A DNA stretch of 21,072 nt from Acanthamoeba lenticulata (lineage: Eukaryota > Discosea > Longamoebia > Acanthamoebidae). The stretch lies in the NCBI GenBank assembly GCA_002179805.1, contig NAVB01002573.1, positions 1-21,072 of the forward strand, in the 5' to 3' direction. The notes below the pieces were generated by a model. The model was given only the letters and a program-made list of their open reading frames with translations. It searched no databases and had not been told where the DNA came from. The position numbers were made by a program, and so were the translations under genes. Position 1 is the first letter of the stretch. The number at the start of each line of letters is the position of its first letter. This document shows positions 1 through 8,386 of the stretch, one piece after another.

Positions 1-1
1 C

Positions 2-1129
2 ATCACCTTTGAGAAGAAGCACGGCCAGCGTAGCGACATCGAAGACGTGATCGTGGGCAAGCGGCGCTTCCAGTACGAGGAGGAGCTCAAGACCAACGTG
101 CACAACTACGACATCTGGTTCGACTTTGTGCGCCTCGAGGAGCTCCACTCGCCGCCAGAGCGCGTGCGCGACGTCTACGAGCGCGCCATCGCCAACGTCC
201 CGCCGGCGGCCGACAAGCGCTTCTGGCGGCGCTACATCTACCTGTGGATCAACTACGCGCTCTACGAGGAGCTCCACGCCAACGACCCGGCCCGGGCGCG
301 CGAGGTCTACCGGCAGCTGCTGCGCTTGATCCCCCACACGAGCTTCTCCTTCAGCAAGGCCTGGATCCTGGCCGCGCAGCTCGAGATCCGCCAGCTGGAC
401 CTGGCCGCCGCGCGGTCCGTGCTGGGCCACGGCATCGGCCTCGCGCCCAAGGAGAAGGTCTTCAAGTTCTACATCCAGTTTGAGCTCCAGCTGGGCAACA
501 TCGACCGCTGCCGCCGCCTCTACGAGGCCTACGTCGAGCGACACCCGAACAAGTGCACGGCCTGGACCTCGTACGCCGAGCTCGAGCGCCAGCTGGGCGA
601 GACCGAGCGCGCCCGCGCCATCTACGACCTCGCCGTTGAGCAGCCACTGCTCGACATGCCCGAGGTCCTGTGGAAGGCCTACATCGACTTTGAAATCGAG
701 CTCGAGGAGGTTGAGCGCACCGAGCTCCTCTACCGCCGTCTTCTCGACCGCACCAAGCACGTCAAGGTCTGGATCTCCTACTGCCAGTTCCTCGCCGCCG
801 TCGCCGGCCGCCCCGACGACACCCGCGCTACCTACGAGGAGGCCTACAAGTACCTCAAGAACGCCGGCCTCAAGGAGGAGCGCGTCCTCCTCGTCCAGAG
901 CTGGAAGCAGTTTGAGGAACAGACGGCCGACCCGCGCGGCCTCACCCGCGTCAACTCGCTCCTGCCCAAGCGCATCAAGAAGCGCCGCCCGCTCAAGTCC
1001 GAGGACGGCGCCGCGGCCGGCTGGGAGGAGTACTACGACTACATCTTCCCCGACGAGCAGTCGGCTCTCCCCAACCTCAAGATCCTTCAGCGCGCCCACC
1101 AGTGGAAGCAGGCCGCCGATTCGTCTTGA
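2..1129 (+). CDS. CRNKL1/CLF1: Crooked neck-like pre-mRNA splicing factor, C-terminal part (5' end outside window)
   Basis: The reading frame is already open at base 2 and runs 375 codons without an intron to TGA at 1127-1129. The first methionine-like codon (GTG at 47) is internal. The protein is a chain of HAT (half-a-TPR) repeats with the W/Y-x2-Y..A/E pattern. It shows near-identical family stretches such as KRRFQYEEE, YIYLWINYALYEEL, LDMPEVLWKAYIDFEIE and the closing GWEEYYDYIFP. This is the C-terminal portion of the Clf1/Syf3/Crooked neck family, a scaffold of the Prp19-associated (NTC) complex that acts in spliceosome activation in the nucleus. The end of the protein after the WEEYYDYIFP motif is short and lacks the long acidic tail of the animal protein. 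It converges with the TMEM243-like gene, 172 bp away. Confidence in the family is very high. Confidence 0.96.
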   Translation: MTFEKKHGQRSDIEDVIVGKRRFQYEEELKTNVHNYDIWFDFVRLEELHSPPERVRDVYERAIANVPPAADKRFWRRYIYLWINYALYEELHANDPARAREVYRQLLRLIPHTSFSFSKAWILAAQLEIRQLDLAAARSVLGHGIGLAPKEKVFKFYIQFELQLGNIDRCRRLYEAYVERHPNKCTAWTSYAELERQLGETERARAIYDLAVEQPLLDMPEVLWKAYIDFEIELEEVERTELLYRRLLDRTKHVKVWISYCQFLAAVAGRPDDTRATYEEAYKYLKNAGLKEERVLLVQSWKQFEEQTADPRGLTRVNSLLPKRIKKRRPLKSEDGAAAGWEEYYDYIFPDEQSALPNLKILQRAHQWKQAADSS

Positions 1130-1301
1130 AGAAGTTGATCCCTCTCTCTTCTTGTTCATCGTTACGATTACATCACCATCAAGACTTCCTACAACACTTG
1201 CGTCTTCTTCAATATTTCTGGTTTTGTGGCGCTACAAGAACGTAAAAGGGGGGGGGGGTTGATGTGGTGCTGCCCAGGTTTTAACAACTCTATCTATATC
1301 A
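1130..1301. other. Convergent intergenic region (3' flanks of CRNKL1 and TMEM243-like genes)
   Basis: This is 172 bp between two convergent stop codons. It is AT-richer than the flanking exons and contains an 11-base G run at 1248-1258. No ORF of note or RNA gene was seen. It presumably holds both short 3' UTRs. Confidence 0.6.
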
Positions 1302-2135
1302 CTACAGGTAGGCAAAGTAGCTGGCCAGGGGCGGGGCGCCGCAGGTGGAGAGGGTGCAGTTGCAGCACTGCACGGTCGCCTGCGTGAGGGAGGTCACCAG
1401 CGCGCACTGCGGATTGTTCTGGTTGTAGCACTTGGCCGCGCCCGAGAGCACGCACTGCTTGGCTTGCGTGTTGTACAGGCCGTCCGGGCTGTGTGTCGTG
1501 ACGTGGTGACGAGGATGTCGTGTAAGCAGAAGCCGCACAAGAGCAAGAGCGCGTGCGTATGTGTGGACAGAGCGTGGTCGCGTACCAGCTCGGAGGTGGC
1601 TTGCACGGTTCAGGAGGCGAAGGCCACACGTAGGCGTTGATGGTCACGCAGAGCAGGATCACGACGAGTGTCGTTCCAATCAGGACCCTGGTTGTGTTCG
1701 TTAGCGGGGCACGACGTTGTCAGTACAAGGAGAAACAAGGCCGCAGCGCACGCAACAAAGTGAGCTACCAGAAGAGCTTAGGGTCCTGGTCGCCCTTGGC
1801 GTAGAACCTCCACTGATGATGGACCACACAGCATAAGGAATGAGATAGAGTGATAAATGACTGAGGCAAAGCGAAATGGAATCACGGGGATCAGTTTGAA
1901 CCTGGAGGATGACGACGAAGGTGAGGCAAAGCATGCTTCCTGCGAGCATGATGTGTTGTGGCGTCTCGTGAAGAATGCCAAACACAATGCCAACAGTGGC
2001 GGAGAAAATGATGGTGATGGCCACAGCCGCGATTAGGAGCCAGGCCAGCCACTTGACTCCTTTTCGCTCCTCACCGAAGAGAGGCGTCTCTGTTGTGACT
2101 TCATGTGTGGCAGGGCCTGTGCTGTAGTCCGCCAT
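1302..2135 (-). CDS. TMEM243-like three-helix membrane protein with Cys-rich C-terminal tail
   Basis: The model has four exons: 2135-1902, 1812-1769, 1687-1586 and 1488-1302. The three introns are 89, 81 and 97 nt with consistent phases, giving 188 residues. The N-terminus carries the motif PLFGEE (residues 18-23), followed by hydrophobic helices at about 29-56, 60-78 and 93-113. Between helices 2 and 3 lies YAKGDQDPK, matching the (W/Y)RQGDLEPK motif that, with PLFGE, marks the TMEM243 (MM-TRAG) family. Family members have about 118 residues. This one continues with a Pro-rich linker and a tail of about 60 residues holding nine cysteines, including CCNC. The function of the family is poorly known, and membrane location is inferred from the helices. 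An alternative acceptor at 1860 would add 16 residues, but it destroys the family spacing. Confidence 0.72.
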
Positions 2136-2345
2136 TTCAATTCAATTGAATGTACAGCCGATAAAGATCAGCTGTCTCGTTACGCCAGCACAAAACCACG
2201 AGAAAAAGGCGAAAGAAAATCGTCGTGGGCACGCAAGGCACGCTGGCCCGAAGCGTTGGTTCGTGTAAGAGTAGTACAACAAGAAGGAAAGGAAGGCTCA
2301 TAGGTAGCAACGCTGTACTCGTTGAGCGTGAGCTCCAAGGTTCTC
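2136..2345. other. Intergenic gap between two tandem minus-strand genes
   Basis: This 210-bp gap lies between the stop of the headpiece gene (2346) and the ATG of the TMEM243-like gene (2135). It should hold the 3' UTR of the former and the promoter of the latter. I see no clear TATA box or conserved element. Confidence 0.5.
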
Positions 2346-2669
2346 TCAAAAGAGCCCAACGAGCTTTTTCTTCTGGTTTCGCTTCCAAAGGGGCATCTTG
2401 TAGAACTCGTCCTTGTCCATCTGGAACACCTTCTGGAACTCTTCGGCAGCCAAATGGCCCTGCACAGTCGTTTAGTCCGACAGCTCCATACCTGTTTATC
2501 ACTTGACCAGACATGTCTGGTCATGCTTGTAAAAAGGGAGCTGGTGTCTCACCTCGATCTTGGCGACGTGGATGATCTTGTCCTTGGGCTTGTTCTGGCG
2601 GAAGGACAGCAGCTCGGCAAGTGTGTAGTTTGTCTTCAGCGCCTCCTCCAACGCAGCTTCGCTGGGCGT
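2346..2669 (-). other. Villin headpiece (last two exons of the fusion gene)
   Basis: TPSEAALEEALKTNYTLAEL opens the headpiece and EFQKVFQMDKDEFYKMPLW leads to the C-terminal basic helix ending GLF. The hydrophobic core pattern F..VF.M....F..(L/M)P.WK is intact, as is the Lys-rich actin-binding end. There is one residue more than usual between the Lys run and GLF. The 93-nt intron at 2552-2460 splits the headpiece in phase 0. Confidence 0.93.
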
Positions 2670-5600
2670 CTTCACACATCAGAAACAATAACGTCAGCCA
2701 GCCGATTGTACATGTACACGAGGACTCTTGAGGCTGGGGGCGTACCGGCTCCTCCGGCTCAGCCCTCTTGAGCTCGGCGCTCGTAGCCACAGTGGCTCGG
2801 CGGTAGAGTGGCGAGACTGACAGCGCGGGCCGCGTCTCTGGCGTCGCCGCGTTGGTCACTCGCCGAGCTGGCGGCGTGCCTGGTGGTCGTGGCAGTTCCC
2901 AACGTGAGCCTTCATCCCCTTGGAGGCTTCCAGCCGCAGCGCAAAAGAAGAAATGAGAGCGCGTACTGAAGGCGGGGCCTCTCGGCGACGTCCCCTGCGC
3001 GACGTCGGTCCACTCGGCAAACTTCTCCCTATTGGTGGATGTTGTGGATGTGGTGTGGAGTAGTTGATGAGCCTTGGGGGCCTTGGGTAAAGCGCGACAA
3101 AGTGGAGGTGTGTGTCTACGAACTTGAAGAGGAGCGGCTCCTTGTCCTCGGCCACGCAGTCCAGCGTGACCCACGCCGGCCTGTCGGCCTTGGCGGCCAG
3201 AAGCTCGGCCTTGGCCTTGGCCTCGGCCGCCTGGCTGTCAGCTTCGCTCACCTCGCGGCCAATCCAGAGGTAGAACTCGGTCTCGGTGTCGACTGCAAGA
3301 ATGGTGGTCGGCGACAAGAGGTCGCGCGTGGGCGGCACGCCGGCCGCGCCGCACGGCTCGGTGCTCACCGCGCCGCCTGCGCCCGTCGGGACGAGCTTGT
3401 GCATGGAGACCACGACCGGCCAGGCGTTATCATCGTCTCCCCCGTCCTCGGGCGTGGCGACATCGCTCGGTTGGCCGCCCAGCACGGTCCAGAACTCGCC
3501 AGCGCGCTGGGGCTCCTGGTCCACGTTGACCAGCATCACGCCGCCCGTGCGCTCGTTGTTCTTGATGATGTTGGCCACCATCAACGCCTTGGAGCGCTCG
3601 TTGATGTTGGCCTTGGTGCCGTTCCACACAAAGAGCGTTCGTCCGGTGTCGAGCACGAACGAGTCACCTGTGCGCAGCACAGCAGTTCAGAGGCGACAGC
3701 CAATCAGCGCAAGCCATGGCGTGGCGACGAGGGCGCGCGAGGTACCGTGGTTGAGCGACTTGGCGGCGACCTCGACCAGCCGAGTGCGCACCTTCCTCTT
3801 GCCCTTGCACTGGATGAGGCGCTTGGCCGTGGGCGGGCTCATCGTCACGCTGCTACGCAAAACCTTCCGGAAGACTGCAACACCAAGGCCAAACACAACA
3901 AGCCGTCATCAATCAATATTTGAGGCCACGATCGTGTCGTCGCCCTTCAAGGGCCTGATAGGGGACGTACCAGGAGAAGGCGTATTGGCGATCGATCCCG
4001 TACTCGCCCGCAGCCGTGGTGACACGACTCCGGCGACGCGCGGGTCCTGCAACGGGCCGTTGGTCGTCCGTTGCGGCGCGACGTCGGCCGAAGCCGCCGG
4101 AGAGTTGGCCGGCACAGCCGTGCCGGAAGCCGCAAGGGCACCCGCGCTGGCGTCGGTGGTGGCTGTCGTGGCCTCGGCGGCATCCTCGACCTTGGCCGGT
4201 GTGGTCGTCGTGGACGAGCTTGACGAAGAAAGCAGTTGCTGGGGATTGGACAGCCCGAGCTTGCTGGCCCGCTTCTGGTGCTCTTCGAGCTCCTCCGGAG
4301 CCACAGACGAGTTGCGCCGAGGGCCCGACGACTGCAGCGGATTCAACACCGCCAAGCCCGACGGGGCGCCCGGGCTCACAGAGGGCGATGGCGAGGGCGG
4401 GACGCCCGACACAACCCGTGGCCGGTTGGCGCCGATTGGGGACGACGCGCCTAAGGCGGCGCGGGCAGGCTGGGTTGGGGAAACTGGCTGCGTCTGCACG
4501 GCACCGGCGGACTTGGCGAAGGAGGGTACTCCCCTCTTGTCTGCGCCTCCCTGCTCTTCTTCTGTGGCGGTGGCGGTCTGCAGGTCGATCGAGCCTTCGC
4601 TTCGCTTCTTAAGCAGATGAACGCCGAACCCGGGCTTGGGCTCCTCCTTTGTCTCCGCAGGCGCCGCTGTGTTTGCACTGTCATTTATGTGTGTGTGTGT
4701 GTGTAGCGTGGTCAACATGTGCGTGTAGGCTTGCGTATTGGCACACAATGCGGCCTGCAAACGTACGGCGACTTGCGAAGGCCGCTCGGCATGAGGCGCC
4801 CGCCGTGCATCGGCGGCAGCGCGATGGGGATGGCAGCGCCGCCAGAAGGCCCTGGTGGTGAAGCCACAGACACAGTTGTGTCTCTCTGTGAATAACATGG
4901 CTGACCCATGAAAGGACAGATGGGACGCCGTACGCCGAGTGACTGGGCTGCTGGCGGGGGCAAGGGACTTGTCCTTCTCCTCCTCTTCGTCGTCGGGGAG
5001 GACCACCAGTGCTTGCTGCGAGTACATCGACTGGGGCGAGACCGAGGGCACCTTGGAGTGGTGGCCTGCATAGAGTATGCGCGCGTGTCAACAACAACAA
5101 CAACAGCCAACCCAAGAGATCGTGACGGGCGTGAGGGCGTCGTGCCTCGCTTGGGCGGCCGTCGGGCCGGGCCCTTGTTTCGGGCGGGGGCGTTTAGACG
5201 AGGCCCGGGCGGCGCGACGGCCTCGAGCACGTTGCTCTGCGGAGCGGGATCACTGTTCACTACGACGACCTGCGGCGGTGCCGTCATTGTGATGACGGTG
5301 GTGGCGGTGGCGGTGGCGGTGGTGACGGCGGGTGAGGCTGTGGCGGCTTCCTTCTTGCCGCCCTTCTTGCCAAAGAGCTTGAATTTGGACGTCTTGGCCG
5401 CCGCGGGCTTGGCCGTATGAGGAAGAGCAATGGGCGCGAGCTTTTCCGGCTGGACGAGGTTGAGGAGCGACACGCCCTCGCTCTGTCGACGGCGGAGCTC
5501 GGTGCGCACCCACATGAGGGCCTCGCCCATCGCGTTCTCGCCCGAGCCGAGCTTGTTTTTGGACTTTTCGCCGTTGCCCAGATATTTGTCACTGTCCCTG

Positions 5601-6690
5601 TATACCAAGTGCAGCTCGCCCGAGCCCATCAACTTGTTGAACATCATGGTGCTGTTCCCGAACTTGTACAGCGTGATGGCTCTCAAAATCTGATATTTTT
5701 GAGTACAAAATTAACACAAGAGGCGCCACACACGCTACACGCCAAGCAACGGACACGAACCTCGTATTTGTTCTCCCTCCATTCCTGCTGGACCTCGTCA
5801 ATCTTTATCGTGGAGTCGAGTTTGCGCAGGTCCTTCAGGTTGGACACGAACTGGATCTTCTTCCCCATGGGCGAGCTCGGCCCTACCTTTTGGGACTGTG
5901 TAAAGAGAGAGGAGTAGGAGGAGGAGAAAGAGTTGAAGCATGTGAGCCAACGGACGAGGCAATGAGGCATTGTCGAGAGTAAATGGCGAACCAGGAAGTA
6001 ATGAAGGCAGGTGAGCCAGGTGTTGCTGGCCAGGGTCATGGGCGACAGGAAGCACGGGCTGAAGCAGGAAGCCTCTGAAAAGTAGAGGAACCCGTCCATC
6101 GTATGCTCGTCGCGCTGTGCACCCAGCTGTTCAAAGTCGCTACCTCGTGGCGACAGCGGTGGTGCCGAGGCCTGATGGTTTCCCTTGCCGCCCTTCTTGC
6201 TGCCAAAGCCACGGCGCGCCTTCTTCTCGATGGTCTTTGTGTGTTCAACTTCCATCTCTCGAAGCGAGCGGCGACGTCCGACCTGCATGTCGTCCACCGC
6301 TCGCCTGGCCGGGTTGAAAGGCGGGATGACTGGCTTTTGTGTCTGCCCCTTGTCGGTTTCAACTTGCCGTTGTTTCTCGGGCATGAGCTCTGCAAGATTT
6401 TTGGCACTGTGCGCCTTGTGCTCGGGTGTCAAGGCTCGGCTGCGTCCCGGTGCATCGAGGAGCTGAGCAGGATCAAGCATCGCTTGTTGTTTCTGTTGTT
6501 CCCCTCGCGGGCTCTTCAGGAAGGGCGTCCCTTCCCCGCGTCCCTTCTGATGAGTTGCCCCAACCCACTTGATCGTCGGCACCTTAGCTCCATTGGTTCC
6601 ATTCGAGGCGCCGTCCTGTCCCTGGTGTTGGTTCTGACCTGAGGCCTCTGATCCATTGTTGCTGGTGTTGTCAGGATTGACCTCCATCAT
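2346..6690 (-). CDS. NADAR domain - gelsolin repeat - villin headpiece fusion protein
   Basis: Twelve predicted exons: 6690-5992, 5895-5761, 5689 to about 5105, about 5051 to 4944, 4885-4767, 4677-3971, 3874-3746, 3667-3120, 3024-2967, 2879-2746, 2669-2553 and 2459-2346, giving roughly 1150 residues. Domains in order are: a disordered polar N-terminus; a NADAR/YbiA-like domain at about 200-345; a basic, Ser/Pro/Thr/Ala-rich linker at about 350-785; a first gelsolin repeat at about 795-925 (CKGKRKV, GDSFVLD, LFVWNG, NERTGG, as in villin/gelsolin G2); a second at about 935-1016 (YLWIG, then EPLLF and AEW); and a villin headpiece at about 1083-1150 ending in PLWKRNQKKKLVGLF. The headpiece and gelsolin repeats are established F-actin-binding modules. 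All phases close except the third intron, where donor and acceptor (5199/5066 or 5104/5052) cannot be decided. A two-gene reading is possible, but no start or stop signal between the parts supports it. Confidence 0.7.
4688..4704. repeat. TG/AC microsatellite in an intron of the fusion gene
   Basis: About eight TG units on the plus strand (CA on the coding strand) sit just upstream of the acceptor of the 89-nt intron at 4766-4678. Confidence 0.85.
5480..6105 (-). other. NADAR (YbiA-like) domain region of the fusion protein
   Basis: The domain is encoded across three exons. The N-terminal part ends in TWLTCLHYFL and is joined by splicing to SQKVG. It aligns residue for residue in spacing with the family block FSNF..P..(G)KTWPTSEHYFQAQKF. 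The C-terminal part has KF...LMGSGELHLVYRDSD, then YLGNG and GENAMGEALMWVRTEL. This matches the family pattern KF..n..L..LL.T....LvE....D.YWGDG...G.N.LG..LM.lR. Compared with that pattern, the Glu of T-x-E-H is Leu (residue 229), and the Trp and Asp of WGDG are Leu and Asn (315, 317). The Lys of the QxQK motif is kept. NADAR proteins act on ribose-linked N-glycosidic bonds. Whether this copy is active is doubtful. Confidence 0.68.
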
Positions 6691-7014
6691 AATCACTCTT
6701 ATTTACACACTGGTGACCGCGCTGTGATGAAGCCGTTTCTCTACTTGTTTCTGCCGTCCTGTCGTCCCTCTCCACTCTCTTCACACACACCAAGCGCCCT
6801 CGAGGTGGTGGTTGGTTTGTCACTCCAAGGAGACGTGCCTTGGCCTCCTCAGCGCTAAAACCCAAAGGCATGGAGGCATCCTTTCCTTTTTCAGGGTGAG
6901 CCACCCAAAAGAAGATAGACGAAGAAGACATACCTCACATTCCTGCTCAACGACAGCCCCCTTGATGCTCGTGGACACAACTTACAAACAACTACAAACA
7001 TCCTGTTTGTGTCG
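6691..7014 (-). other. Gap upstream of the fusion gene with a candidate 5' coding exon (6931-6792)
   Basis: These 324 bases separate the SMN stop codon from the ATG used for the fusion gene. An in-frame TAA lies just upstream of that ATG. On the same strand an ATG at 6931 opens about 47 codons of coding-like sequence (MSSSSIFFWVAHPEKGKD, then GFSAEEAKARLLG). It is followed by GT sites near 6791 and by weak acceptors at about 6698 and 6682 that would keep the frame. This could be a true first exon, which would extend the fusion protein by about 47 residues. The acceptors lack a pyrimidine tract, so I left it out of the model. Confidence 0.35.
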
Positions 7015-8209
7015 TTATTGCAACATTGAGTGGCTACTTAGGGGTAACGGGGCACTATCGCGCAGGGCCTGATATCTGCCCGCATAGTAGCCCGAGTAGT
7101 ACCACGCGTTCAGCAAGTTCTTGAGCGCCTCGTCGTCCATGCCCGCTGTGGAGCACATAAAGCAAAAGACAGATGAGTGATTTGATCTCTGTCAGATTGA
7201 CGGTAAGAAGTACCTGGCGGTGGTGGAGGCGGCGGCGGCTGGTGATGCTGATGGTGCACGTGAGGCAATACGGGCGGGTGATGATAGGGGCTATGCATGG
7301 CCGGGTGGATGTGGTAGTGTGGCGTGGGCATCATCGGGTAGCCGGACGGCATGGCCGGGTACCCAGCCGGGCCATAGGGCGCGTACGCTCCAGCCTGCTG
7401 CCACGATAACCCACCCCAGTCAGCAATCTCCACGCGGCGTCTGAGCTGGTGTACACCAGGGAGTGGTCAACCTGAGCAAAGGGGTAGGCCCCATAGCCTT
7501 GATCGTGGCTAGTAGGAGCCGGGGCTTGAGCAGAGGTGCCCTTCTGCTTGCGCTGTGCTTTCTTGGCCGGCGATGTAGCGGCAACTGCGGCATGGTCTCC
7601 TCCGGGGTAGTAGTGCGGGTGGTAGCCATAGTAGGCGCTGTAGTCGTAGGCTCCAGCGTCGTGCGGAGAGGGTTGCGTTGCGAGGCTTGTCTGCGTGCGG
7701 TTTGCTTCAGGCTCCTCTTCCGCAACTACGTCATCGTCTTGCCCCGCTGCAGACTTGCGCGACTTCCTGCTGGCCCCATGAGGTGGTGTGAGGGTTGGTG
7801 GCCGTTGGGCGGCACGCCAGGGAGGGTGAAAGTCGCACCGTTTGGTGGTTTTCTTTGGTGTAGCGCTCTCCTTTCGCGCTGGGGTGGAAGGCACAGAGGA
7901 GACCATAGCGTCCACGGTGGGTGCTTCAATATCGTCCATCCTCGATTCTTCAGTGCACTCTTCATCGTCCTCCGCTTCTTCAACTGCGTCTTCTTGAAGT
8001 GCTGCTTCTTCTTCCTTGCGGTTGGGGTCGTGCGCTTTCTGCACGCCGGGGTGAGAAATTGAAACTCACCTTCTCGAGAAAGGTGGTGCACAAACCTTGT
8101 AGTAGCTGATAGATTGTGAAAAAGCTTTGATAAGCTCGGTATCATCCCAAATCTCGTTAAAATCGGCCCCTCCCATCGCGATGGGCTGCCATGTTGTCTT
8201 GCCCGCCAT
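7015..8209 (-). CDS. SMN1: Survival motor neuron (SMN) homologue lacking a Tudor domain
   Basis: Five exons: 8209-8096, 8038-7839, 7769-7472, 7394-7214 and 7145-7015. The introns are 57, 69, 77 and 68 nt, all phases close, and the product has 307 residues. The N-terminus has the Gemin2-binding helix motif IWDDTELIKAF (residues 20-30). The C-terminus has the YG box for self-association, LLNAWYYSGYYAGRYQ. Between them lie an acidic Glu-rich stretch, a basic KKTTKRRKSRKS stretch, a Tyr/Gly/His-rich part and a His/Pro-rich segment with an eight-Pro run. SMN with Gemin2 assembles Sm rings on spliceosomal snRNAs. No Tudor signature, which reads symmetric dimethyl-Arg tails of Sm proteins in animals, is present in any frame, including the introns. 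Fission yeast Smn1 also lacks it. Confidence 0.88.
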
Positions 8210-8386
8210 AGTCGCAAAAGTTTCACAAACTTTTCTTGCACTAAAATTAAATTGAATAGTTTCCACGAAGCACGCTCGTGTTTCCCGCTCTTTTGGGGCA
8301 GGCAAATCGAAAGAGGCGACGGATTGTGGGTGGGCAGCCCAGTTGTGTACCGAGAAGCTTCACAATCCATCAGCGTTTACGCGCCA
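8210..8386. promoter_or_regulatory. Divergent promoter region between SMN and SCC2
   Basis: This is 177 bp between two divergent start codons (ATG at 8209 on the minus strand and at 8387 on the plus strand). It must hold both promoters and 5' UTRs. No clear TATA box is visible. There is a short AT-rich patch at about 8239-8262. The regulatory role is inferred only from gene order. Confidence 0.55.

Noticed and set aside
480..1262. Plus-strand ORF of 260 codons rich in Ser, Thr and Arg
   Set aside because: It is an out-of-frame shadow of the CRNKL1 exon, whose in-frame protein is strongly conserved.
3286..4620. Long plus-strand ORF of 444 codons
   Set aside because: It lies antisense to the linker and gelsolin exons of the fusion gene. 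It has no recognisable motifs and arises from GC-rich codon bias.
5683..6000. Reading the NADAR region as one unspliced exon
   Set aside because: The frame stays open by chance through the 96-nt intron at 5991-5896. Removing the intron restores the family spacing HYF-x-x-QK.
2346..6690. Two adjacent genes (NADAR gene and villin-like gene) instead of a fusion
   Set aside because: No stop codon, start context or intergenic-like sequence separates them, and the linker introns close in phase. One intron (about 5199-5052) is unresolved, so this is kept as a stated alternative rather than fully excluded.
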